Shown piece after piece: positions 18,501-27,850 of a stretch of 64,000 nt of DNA. A program made the translations under genes and the position numbers. Every line of letters begins with the position of its first letter. Position 1 is the stretch's first letter. This DNA is from Marthasterias glacialis (lineage: Eukaryota; Echinodermata; Asteroidea; Forcipulatida; Asteriidae). Where the stretch lies: the NCBI GenBank assembly GCA_911728455.2, contig OU452230.1, positions 2,468,300-2,532,299 of the forward strand, read 5' to 3'. Below the pieces are notes generated by a model. It did not search any database. It saw nothing but the letters and a program-made list of their open reading frames with translations, and was not told the origin of the DNA.

Positions 18501-21500
18501 TTCCAGTGTGCTGTCATCATCTTCAGCGCACTCTGATCAAAATGAAGAGCTGTTACACCATCGATTCTTTTCACAACCTTCACAACTCGTTGGTCATGTT
18601 GGTAAAGTAAAGTCTGTTCCAAGCCAATATGATTCATCAGGCCGGTGTTTATATCTGGTTTCCTTGGCATTAAACGACTGAGAAGATTTCTATTCTCCCT
18701 AGACAGCATGCCAGTCCATTGGAGGTTACTCCCCAGCTCTCGTTGATACCCATTTTTACTCCTGGGTGGAGAGAAGCAATTATGATAAAGTGCCTTGCTC
18801 AAGGACACAAGTGCCTCGACTGACCGGGTCAAGATTCGAACCCGCATCCTGTAAATTACACTGCTCTAGACCGCGCGGCCACTACACCCCACAACACATT
18901 AGAGAGACAATTAAATACTTTTACTTTTTCTTCCTAAATTAATTTTCAAAGGTGCTGTATAAGAATTTTGCTTGAAACACCGATGTGTGTTAAGCACTGT
19001 ATACTCGGTGCTTTCCCTCGAATCCTGCAAAAAAAAGAGAAAAGTACTGGGGCAGTGGGTGGGTGATAGATTGGTGTAGATTTATGGATCGTGAATTAAC
19101 TACAGGAGGGTCTCAGAACTAAGACTAGTGGGTTCGGAGAAGAAAGGGTGGAGTCCGGGGGTGGGGGGGGGGGGGAGGATGTGTGAAAGATGAGAAAGAT
19201 TTCCAATTTGTTCATTGTGTGATTCATGACCTTTTCCCCATGATGCCCTGTAAAAATGACCTCTCCTAGGCAAACACTAGAGGGTATACTGTATTGTGAC
19301 TTGCCTGTATTGGCCAGCTCATGGTCTGTGAGTAAAAACCAGACATTAAGTCTGGATAAAGCCTACGGTATTCATACGCCAGAAAAGCTGTTGGATCATT
19401 GGTTTTACCCCGATTTGACACTACTTCTCCCAATCAGGATAATTAATTGTCCCCAATCAAGAAACATTTAGGTGATATGACATAATCTTCTAAACTATTT
19501 TTTATTTTCAGTGTGTGGCTCATGTTGAGGCTTTCATAGACTTCAGTGAGGATGAGAACATTGAAGAAGACGTCTTGGATAAGGGTAAAGAAACATCATA
19601 TTCTACTTATTGAAGATATAGATCCTTCCAGTTTGTTCATTGTGTGATTCATGACCTTTCCCCCATGAGACCCTGTAAAAATGACCTCTCCTAGGCAAAC
19701 ACTAGAGGGTATACTGTATTGTGACTTGCCTGTATTGGCCAACTCACGGTCTGTGAGTAAAAACCAGACATGAAGTCTGGATAAAGCCTACAGTATTCAT
19801 ACGCCAGAAAAGCTGTTGGATCATTGGTTTTACCCAGAATTGACGAGATCCTTGTCGAGATCCTCTTTAGGGTGTCATGGGAGGCGTGTGCGTAAAGCGC
19901 TCGCCTCACACCAATGTGTCCCTGGTTCAATTCCCGGCTAGGGCCAAATGTGAGCAGAGTTGTGTGTTGGTTCTCTCCTGTGCCACAAGGGTTTTTCTCA
20001 AGGCCCTCCGGAAAAACCAAACACTTTCGATCTTAGGCTGTGCTCCGTGGTGGGTTGATGTGGCTGGCTGCCTGCAGCTCGAACACATGAAGCCCAATCC
20101 TTCCCAATTCAGCTTCTCAGCTGCCAGTAAGGATGATTAGCCTTCCAAATTATTATTATTATTATTGTTATTATATAGTATCCCGTTGGTAAGGCCCAAT
20201 TCCTTTGAATTCCTTCACTTTGGCAATAGGTTTTAGAAGGATTGGGGACTGCAAGCAATAAAATCACACACTTTTCGTGGTGTGCCTGGAAGAAGGTCGT
20301 TAGGCTGTACGACATTTTTTTTCGGGCATACAAGTTATAATTTTTTGCCCCAGTAGAAGGTCACAAGCAATAACACGGCTCTTTTAAAAAAAAAATAGGA
20401 CATTACTAGTGTACATTTGTCACTAGAATTACTGCCAAGACATGTTTTTCCATTCCTATGTGGAATTTAACTTTCCCGAATGACTTACAAATTTGCAGAA
20501 AAATGACCAAACTTTCAGACTCAGTTTTCTTGAAACACAATTTTGGGCAGTAATTGCCCTCGACCTTTTGCCAGTCGCACTTTCGTTACGTCCTTCTTCC
20601 GCCCTGGCACACGACATTTTAACTTTTGAGTATGCCCAAGACTTGCACAGTCTATTTGACTTCCTTGCAGCTCAGGATGGCGTGAGTCGGCTTGTCAGTG
20701 ACATCCACACCCATCTTGACGACAACCGATGCGGTGAAAGGCTGAGGAGTGGTGTCCAGGTGGCCATCATCGGACGACCAAATGTCGGCAAAAGCTCGCT
20801 CCTGAATCTATTGTGTAGGTAAAGCATGGTGGATGGTGTAACACTCCATTTTGCTCGCTTACAATAGAGCCGAAACTTTAATAGTGATACAGACGAAATG
20901 GGCCCAATTTCATAATGCTTACCAGAATAAGGTTACCAGCCAAAAGAGCATGTCACATTTACAATCTGTGACTGGTAGCCTGCTTGTTTTTGCTGAGCAG
21001 AAAACTTTTAAGCACTATTTTCTGCCCAAGCAGCTCTTTGAAATGGGCCCAGGTGATGACTTCAGGCTTTACAAATAAACTGTTTGATCACACCCCATGT
21101 ATAGATATTTTCTTGTTTTTGGTTTAGAGCATGTCACATGATATGTACTATTTTCACTAGAAAGCCGCCCATACTGTACCTGTGAGTGACCAGGAGAGGG
21201 TCCTATTTCCCGAGGCTGAAAACCATAATGCCAGTCCATATGTGTTTTATAACACTCCTCAATCCAAAATGTCATGTGAAAAAAAAATATTTTCAGGACG
21301 CACGGTTTTACAACTGTAAACTGTTATGAGCATTGTAAACCTCTTGAGGGCGCTGTTTACCAGTCAATAGTTTTTGGTTTTTTGAAACTATTTCCCGCTT
21401 TGCGAACTATTTCCCCCAAATGAAGCGTGTGCGGTGCATTGACGCGCGTCAAGTTCACGGTGGTACAGATTTCATGCACTAGGCTATATTAGTTCACCCC

Positions 21501-24500
21501 ACGTGACCGTGTTTCAGCCAATCAGGATAAAGAACCAGGGAGAGGTGTGTTATAACAACCAATATACTATCTCCGAAGCAACAGCAGCTTTAACCATAGC
21601 ACTCGAAGCATTCAATATTTGTATACTATTCAGGATTTACAAAGTCACCCAGTATATCAAGATATTACTCAGTATATCAAGATTAAGAGAGAGACTTGAA
21701 GAAACTGGATAGGGCCACAGGGTATAAAAATATCCTAAACTCTGTCAACTTTTTGTGCATAGACTAATTGCAACATTGAGGTTTCTGCCTGATATGACAT
21801 CACACTTAAACTCATGAATATGGAAATTTGCATTAGCATGAAAACCAAAAAGGCACCAAAAATACCCTTGAAGATGGCAAAATAAAAATTGAAAATAAGG
21901 TTAAACGATACACAAAGGTGCATTCCAATAAAAAAAATTGGGCGCTTTAAGTGAGCAATTTGAAAGCCCTGTTTTTTCAACTTTCAGAAAATTGGGACAC
22001 TATTTTCGTGATCCTACACCTTGTATACTTAATGATGTTGTTTAGTGTTTGTAAAGTGCTATGGTCATCGTGTGGAATGCACCAAATTTAAGTGTTAGTG
22101 CTGTTAGAAAGTGGGTTCAAATCCTGGCCTGGGTAGGTGAAAACAAGAAATCAATTTGACAGATTGGTCGGTAAGAATTTGGGGCAGGATTGTGTGGAAG
22201 AAACCTGAGAGTATTTTTTCAGACTCTTAAGTACATTAAACTTAAACTTGTAGTATTTAGTAACCATGCAGAAGACTACAAGTTTTTATGCAAAAATATA
22301 AACTCTTTCTCTTCTGTTATTACATTAAGGTCAGCGCCCTGCAGCCATCGTCACCCCCATAGCAGGTACAACGAGAGATGTCATAGAATCAGCAGTCAAC
22401 ATCGGTGGTTACCCAGTGCTTCTGCTTGACACTGCTGGCCTACGAGAAACAAATGATGTGGTGGAACAAGAGGGAGTCCGTAGGGCTAAACAGAGGTTGG
22501 TGTGTCCGTGTAGAATCAGGTTTCATAATGTGTTTAGTCCCCTAGGTGACAGATACTATCATAATACTGATTATCAAACATGGTGACAGACTATTTTTCA
22601 ATTTCAGCCTTATTTTGGAAGTCGGGCCATGTCCGAACTAACGGCTTTGACAGTGGCTACAATGTCACTGCAGCCAAGAGCCATAGCCGAAAAAAATCTA
22701 AAATACCATTTACCAGATAGACATGCAACTTTTCAGCTGATCAGGTGATTTCCTGTTTCATATTCTTAATTAGTGCCAAACTTAAAAAGTTGTGTGTATT
22801 TTGCAGTTTTTTTCATTTTTTGCAAAAATAAAGATGCTTGTCTGACCGGGGTTCGATTTCACAAAGCACCTAATATTCAACCTAAGATGAGTTGTCAGAA
22901 CTGCCTCAGTGATTTGTATTGTGACATTACACTTTGCCAAGCAAATAATGTTGATACGCAACTTGAGAGCAATCTTAGCTCTTTATTGAAACCAGCCGCT
23001 CGATCATCCCAATGGGAAAGCTGCGACTTGCCATATTTTGGCTTCGTGCTTGAATTTCCCCAGTAAGGACTTCCACAGATGCTGATACACTTGGCATTCT
23101 CCGGGTTCACGTTCTGGTGTTGTTAGAGTGTGGGTTCAGGTCCCGGTCATGGCACTTGTGTCCTTGAGCAAGACACTCGCTTTGGCGTCTAAATTGGACG
23201 CTAAGCTCTAGGTCCTGTTCATGTAAAAGAACCCAGTACACTTATCGTTAAGAGAAGGGGTTTGTCCCGGTGTTTCTGGCATGGTTGGCAGCAGATTGCG
23301 CTGCAGCACCTTGTAAACCCTTACAAGGTGCTATATAAATTGGTCTCATAATTTAATTATAGCTCTGCATACCTGTTGTAAAAATAATGAGTGCTTTGAG
23401 ATGCCCATTGGGTGTGATAAAGTGCTATTAAAGAACTGTGTATTATTATTAATTTATTACTTGTGTATCAAGGTGGACAAGCATACACACCAATGTGGGG
23501 ACATTTATACAATGGAACAAAGGTCCCCACAACGTTTTTCTTTGTCAAACCCTGTCCCCACAGAGGGATTCTTTAGAAAAGGGAACAATAGAACAACAAT
23601 ACACCGATCCAGTAGGCCACGCCCCTTGACCAATCACAATGCGTGATTTAAGGCAAATTACCGCCATTTTGTCCGACATAACTTTTTATTTTGTGTTTTG
23701 TTCACTACACACTTTTCGTTGACTTTACTTTTGTTTCGTATGTACGGGGCAATTCTTTTACAAACCCGAGTTTTATCCTTAACCATGGCCAAGCGGTGTT
23801 TATATTTTAATTGTAACTCTGACTCTCGATACCCTGACAAGAGAGGAAATGTACATTTTTGGCCTTTTCCAAAACCAAAGTCCAACGGAGAGAAGTGCTT
23901 TCGGTGAACATGCAACACACGGCGTGTGTATGTACCATGATGCCAGGCTTCCCACATACATGTACATGTACATGTACATCCATCATGCGGCGATCGCGAC
24001 ACGTTGTGTGTGGTTGCTTGGTCGTTGCTATGGTGGGCGTGGCCTACTGTGTGTGCTGCCTGATGACTATGGAGCTGGAGCTGCCATTCTGGGCTGTTAA
24101 TTAAGAGGTAGTAGCTATGGTGGGCGGGGCTTATTGGATCAGACTTTTGCTTATACGGGGAACATTACAAAACGGTGGCAGGATGACTGGTCTGTTTTTT
24201 ATTACACAGTGCAGATGCAGCAGACGTAAGGGTTGTGATGATGGAAGCAAGTGACATCCTTGATGATTTACCCGAGACGACATCTACACATGGTCTCCAT
24301 GGCGACACGATAGATTCTATCTTAGAAAAGCAACTTCGAGACACATTAACAATTTCTGAGACATCCCAAAGAGCATCTGAAGACGTCAGAGAAGCAGAGC
24401 TTGAGAAGGACACACTTCTTGTGATTAACAAGTCGGATCTTCTCCATGACATAGAAAAGAACATACAGTTGGAATCATTTGTAAGAAAACACAATAAGGA

Positions 24501-25498
24501 GAAGACGAGAGGGCACGTGTCTGTCTGCTTGATGTCCTGTAAAACCAGGGAGGGCCTTGACGACTTCCTTGAGATTTTGAGGGGAAAAGTTGAAACATTG
24601 TAAGTGGAAATGAACGTAATGGATTTTCCCTTACAGAATGTAACAATCTCTCTCAGAACTTCTGAATCTTTTTAATAGTAAATTTAATCAAATTGTGGTG
24701 TAGTGCACCGTGTTCAAGTTTGGTCTTATACGGAGTGTGGGTTTGAATCCTGGCCCAGCTGGTCACGATGCTTACGCCTTTGAGCATGATACCATAGTTG
24801 CTTTGTCCTTCAGATGGGATTTAAAGTTGTAGGTCCTTTATACTCGGATACGTAGTACATGTAAAAGAACCCAGAACACTTATCGTGGAAGAGTAGGGGT
24901 TTACCCCATTGTTTCTGGTGCAGATAGCAAGCATCCTTGTCTACAGGTTTCCTCAGGCTTCTGAGTTCCTGTGATTAAGTTCGCTTTTGAAGCATTCTTG
25001 GTTTCATTATCAGAAATTAATAGTAATATTAATATTAGTAAAGACATAAAATATAAGATTTAAAGACGCCCCCTCCTCACCATTACCCGACGACTATTTC
25101 TGTGGCACAAAACGATCATGTACCCGTACATAGTTTACGTACAACGCGTGCACAGGTCAAAGGTGATCTTTCATGGCACGAATTTGTTTATCGCGCGTTG
25201 ACGAGTGGGCGTCTTTAAACTCACTTTCCTCAAAGATATTAAGAATCACCACCTATTTCTACTTTCTCACAGATGTGGTAACCCGCTCGTGGGGAACCCC
25301 AGCCTGACACAGTCTCGTCACCGCAGCAACCTCAGGGAATGCGCTGTCGCACTGGAGGCGTTCTCCAATCAGCAAGACCTCGTCATGGCCGCAGAGCAGC
25401 TACGGATTGCGCTGAGGTACCTGGGAAAGATTACTGGAAGTGTCGGCGTGGAGGAGATCCTGAATGTGGTGTTTCAAGATTTTTGCATCGGTAAATGA
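15503..25498 (+). CDS. GTPBP3: GTPBP3, mitochondrial tRNA-modification GTPase (MnmE/TrmE family), complete, eight exons
   Basis: Exons are 15503-16031, 17410-17545, 18032-18185, 19512-19584, 20671-20814, 22330-22495, 24210-24599 and 25273-25498. They join to 1818 bp (605 residues plus TGA) with consistent phases; the exon 5 donor is T|gtaggt, which restores [11 protein letters not shown]. With MTO1, GTPBP3 makes 5-taurinomethyluridine at the wobble position of mitochondrial tRNAs. The first 110 or so residues are Ser/Arg-rich and fit a mitochondrial presequence; an upstream in-frame ATG at 15440 would add 21 residues. The MnmE N-domain starts at [20 protein letters not shown]. In the G domain I see GRPNVGKS (about 332-339), GTTRD (358-362), DTAGLR (379-384) and NKSD (474-477). 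The C-terminal helical domain ends in FCIGK, the family's cysteine-bearing end. The human protein is shorter (about 490), mostly through the N-terminus. Confidence 0.95.
16052..16160. mobile_element. MITE-like 'GGGCCCAATTTCAT' element in GTPBP3 intron 1
   Basis: It begins ggggccgattttcgtggcgc and ends gacaccatgaaattgggccc, with the internal pair acaaaattctgt and acagtattctgt. The left edge is only about 20 bp after the exon 1 donor. It is a diverged member of the subtype at 7392-7510. Confidence 0.6.
17110..17235 (-). mobile_element. tRNA-derived SINE-like element (family S3), in GTPBP3 intron 1
   Basis: On the minus strand it reads ggggctagatagcttgctcg, then ggttcaaatgcagc (B-box-like). Its edge ttgactagagc is shared with 3360-3530. 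The anticodon arm is degenerate. Confidence 0.45.
17799..17973 (-). mobile_element. SINE-like element (family S2), in GTPBP3 intron 2
   Basis: The minus strand starts gtcgtgacctagtggtctag (A-box-like) and has a B box gtgggttcgaatccagg. Next come acacttgtgttcttgggcaa and, at the 3' end, aggagtaaatgggtacc. The same arrangement recurs about ten times in the window. Confidence 0.65.
18740..18895 (-). mobile_element. SINE-like element (family S2), in GTPBP3 intron 3
   Basis: It has the same order as 17799-17973: a head gtggccgcgcggtctagagc, a B box gcgggttcgaatcttgac, then acttgtgtccttgagcaagg, and a 3' end with aggagtaaaaatgggt. Confidence 0.6.
19201..19419 (+). repeat. 219-bp direct repeat, copy 1 (upstream of GTPBP3 exon 4)
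   Basis: It runs from ttccaatttgttcattgtgt to ggttttaccccgatttgac. The copy at 19626-19844 is collinear with only scattered substitutions. The two flank the 73-bp exon 4 at 19512-19584. Confidence 0.85.
19626..19844 (+). repeat. 219-bp direct repeat, copy 2 (downstream of GTPBP3 exon 4)
   Basis: It runs from ttccagtttgttcattgtgt to ggttttacccagaattgac. Start-to-start spacing from copy 1 is 425 bp. It encodes nothing recognisable. Confidence 0.85.
19872..20160 (+). mobile_element. tRNA-derived SINE-like element (family S1), in GTPBP3 intron 4
   Basis: The head gtgtgcgtaaagcgctcgcc precedes a B box ggttcaattcc. Next come gtgtgttggttctctcctgt, agcttctcagctgccagtaa, and a (ATT)n tail. It is collinear with 1985-2262. 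Confidence 0.65.
20180..20610 (+). repeat. Dispersed repeat, one copy of a pair inverted relative to 48230-48600
   Basis: Shared words with the inverse of the other copy include aaggtcgt-aggctgtacga, aggtcacaagcaataacacg, catgtttttccattcctatg, aatgacttacaaat and cacaattttgggcagtaatt. It lies in GTPBP3 intron 4 and ends just before exon 5 (20671). Confidence 0.65.
20900..21050. mobile_element. MITE-like 'GGGCCCAATTTCAT' element in GTPBP3 intron 5
   Basis: The left end is gggcccaatttcataatgct and the right end cagctctttgaaatgggccc. In between are 'aataaggttaccagccaaaa', gactggtagcctgcttg and agcagaaaacttttaagcac, as in 47189-47365. Confidence 0.65.
22850..22995. mobile_element. MITE-like element with TTCGATTTCACAAAGCAC end, in GTPBP3 intron 6
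   Basis: It reads ttcgatttcacaaagcacct, gatgagttgtcagaactgcc, tcagtgatttgtattgtgac and acactttgc, with an inverse end agctctttattgaaacca. The copy at 32585-32732 has the same order of words. Confidence 0.55.
23110..23420 (+). mobile_element. SINE-like element (family S2), in GTPBP3 intron 6
   Basis: It has the B-box-like gtgggttcaggtcccggtc, cacttgtgtccttgagcaag, aaaagaacccagtacactta and tcgttaagagaaggggtttg. The 3' end reads gggtgtgataaagtgctatt. Confidence 0.6.
23785..23903 (+). CDS. Orphan THAP-domain first exon (fragment), nested in GTPBP3 intron 6
   Basis: An ATG in a good context (accATGg) opens a 40-codon frame, [20 protein letters not shown] then [20 protein letters not shown]. The C-x4-C pair and the F-x-x-FP motif are typical of the first half of a THAP (C2CH zinc-coordinating DNA-binding) domain. 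The frame then meets either a TGA at 23905 or a splice donor CG|gtgaac at 23904. Family members continue with a Trp just there, so a donor is plausible. No matching second exon is seen in the 300 bp before GTPBP3 exon 7. Upstream lie a CCAAT (23627) and a YY1-like cgccatttt (23662). THAP domains occur in cellular factors and in P-element-type transposases. It may be a decayed copy or a gene start whose remainder is elsewhere. Confidence 0.55.
24695..25030 (+). mobile_element. SINE-like element (family S2), in GTPBP3 intron 7
   Basis: It reads gtgtgggtttgaatcctggc, then aaaagaacccagaacactta, tcgtggaagagtaggggttt and gattaagttcgcttttgaag, closing with an AT-rich tail. 54400-54785 is the same layout in inverse. 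Confidence 0.6.
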
Positions 25499-25796
25499 GG
25501 ACAGACTCGGAGTGATAGTTGTGATTTTAAGATGACCATGTGAAATGTACACTGTGATCCTGTGAAGAATAAGAAGTGGAGGTTTGACTCGGTGTTTTAA
25601 TCAGCATGCTGTTTATTTCAGCAGAAGTATTTTATAACAAAGCTGGCTCTATGGTTGTATTGTATAATGGAGTGTGATCCCCTTAAGGTAGATCCCCATG
25701 CTGCCGCTTCTCAGGTTATACCCATAGAGCAAGCTCTATGGTTTATCGTATATTATGGGGTGTGATCCCTGGCTACACGGCAGTAACCGGTTGAAT

Positions 25797-25990
25797 GGCT
25801 TCTGACTGGCACCCCCCCGAACAAACATATTGACAAAATATGGAATCCGCCAACAATAGGGTTGGATAGCTCAGTTGGTAGAGCGTCGATACGTTAAGCC
25901 AGTGGCTCCAGGCAATTTTGCTTTGTTCACCCCCAAAATTGATTTAAAAATTTACCCAGTCAGTTTCCCTTGTGGTTTATTGCTTGATAA
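25797..25990 (+). mobile_element. tRNA-derived SINE-like element (family S3)
   Basis: It contains tagctcagttggtagagcg, a perfect tRNA D-arm/A-box word, but no B box after it, so it is truncated or decayed. Flanking ggcttctgactggcaccccc and ttgacaaaatatggaatccg match 3360-3530 in inverse. Confidence 0.55.
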
Positions 25991-26565
25991 TATTTAAAAA
26001 TATCTAAATAAATCAGTCAAAGTTGAGATTGTCTCGATAAGTATGAATGGACTCTGTTTAGCTTTGTTTTTTTCTTTTATCGTAACAGTGCATGGCATAT
26101 GCACATATCAATTATGTTTGGTGTTCTGTAGTCTGCCAAGGTACGGTACCGGTGCTGGTTTTGTATCTTGGTTCTGCATCGAGGAATTGCTAGCTGGTTA
26201 TTGTTTCTTAAAGACACAGGCTCCTCGCCATTACCAGACAGCCGTTTTTTTCGTGGCACGAAAGATCATGTACATGTTCGTGTACACATGTACAGTGTGA
26301 AACAAGCCGCTTTTCTTACTGCGAGATATACCCGACGGTTATTTTTTTCCCCGATGAGCCTGTGTGACTGAGATCTTGAGTCAGTCTTCCATGATTTATT
26401 GTCTCAATGTTTATTAAATTCCAGATTTTCTATGAAATAAAGCAGCTGGTTCATAAATTATTATTTACAGTTGTTGAAGATAAGACATTTTGTCCACCCC
26501 AGCCTTCTTGATAATAAATTGACCTTAAATTGAAATCTTGAAATTATCCACCCATTTTCCCACAT

Positions 26566-26783
26566 GGACGCGATACTAATTCCATTTTGAAAGTACACAA
26601 ATATTTCAAAAAATACAAATTTTCCAAGCAAATATCTTACACTGATTACATTGTAAAATTGTCAACTAAAAAAAACCCACAAATGTTGTATATTAACTGC
26701 TTTATTAGAAGTATAATTGCATCTGGTTTACCACACTATTTCCTATGATTTGACCCCCAATTTACCCAAAAGGGCGCCCTCTT
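26566..26783. mobile_element. MITE-like element, 'AGAGGGCGC' family, copy 2
   Basis: It is collinear with 7145-7386, from cgatactaattccattttga to agggcgccctctt. The left TIR is damaged (acgcgat in place of gggcgcaat). Confidence 0.65.
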
Positions 26784-27309
26784 GCAGGAAAAAAATAAAG
26801 GCCAATTGTCAAAGACCAGTATCCACATTCTATGTGACCCAGCATGTACATGAAATAACAAACCTGTGAAAGTTTAAGCTCAATCGGTCATCGAAATCAC
26901 AAGAAACTAGCGAAAAAAAATTGTTGTGTTTTTACTGTTTAAGAACAGTGAGTTTGGGTCTTGCGAGATCAAAAACGTATTTTACTCATTTCTCAAAAAC
27001 TATAGCATTTCAGGCAAAGATATTTCAAGGGAAGTTTTCCACCATGACAATCTTTATACCATGTAAGTTATGTGCAAATCTGAGAACATTTATTTCTCAT
27101 TCTTACAAATGTTGTGCACACCCTTTGAGATATTTGTAATTGCTATAATGTTGAGGAGAAGACAAAATTTTGATCACCCTCTCCTACTAGACAAAGAACA
27201 TTGCTTTATTTACAAATTGTCAAAGTTTATTTATTTCCAATGTACATGTACAATAATGAGGTGACATTACTCTACTTTTAATAATCATAAAAATACACAG
27301 TTTTTATAT

Positions 27310-27670
27310 TGCACTTTATTACACCCGATGGGCGTCTCAAAGCGCTCAGTATTTTTTCCTGCAAGGTATAAGAAGTAAGGTTTTTGTAGCATGAGACCTG
27401 TTCCTTTACACCATGTAACATCTGCAGCCGATCAAACCAGGAACACCAGGGTGAAAGCCTTCTCTTTTGGATAAGAGCACTGGGTTCTTTTACGTGCATT
27501 ACACAACACACGGGGCCTACGGCTTTACGTCCCATCCGAAGGATGCAGCAATAATGGTTAAGTGTCTTGCTTAAGGACACAAGTGTCATGACCGGGACTC
27601 AAACCCACACTCTGCTGATCAGAAACACCAGAGCTTGAGTCCGGTGCTCTTATCCGCACGGCCACAACAC
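27310..27670 (-). mobile_element. SINE-like element (family S2)
   Basis: The minus strand carries gtggccgtgcggataagagc, gtgggtttgagtcccggtc, acacttgtgtccttaagcaa, a long body with tgcacgtaaaagaacccag-like sequence, and a 3' end catcgggtgtaataaagtgc. It is closest to 56935-57195. Confidence 0.6.
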
Positions 27671-27850
27671 GCCATATACATACTTGGTATTCTGAGCATT
27701 ACAAACAATAATCTGATAGCAGTAAATGTACAATCAAAGACACACTTAAACACAAGAAAATCACTTCAGCACATCAAAATATTGACTAAAGTTTGCTTTC
27801 CCCTCACAAGAAAGGCAAAATTGCACTTTTAAAGCTAACTGCATACAAAT

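Larger units (their letters stand above)
25499..27850. other. Region between convergent GTPBP3 and the MAM-domain gene
   Basis: It is non-coding as far as I can see. It holds a SINE (25797-25990), a MITE-like copy (26566-26783), and a second SINE (27310-27670) close to the 3' end of the minus-strand gene. An AATAAA at 26436-26441 could serve GTPBP3, but it is more than 900 bp past the stop. Confidence 0.5.

Noticed and set aside
20811-20826. GTPBP3 exon 5 ending at the TGTAG|gtaaag donor
   Set aside because: It breaks the frame into exon 6. The donor four bases earlier (T|gtaggt) restores the MnmE sequence through C-Q-R-P.
25865-25890. tRNA gene suggested by tagctcagttggtagagcg
   Set aside because: No T-arm or acceptor stem follows, and the flanks match another dispersed copy, so it is a SINE fragment.
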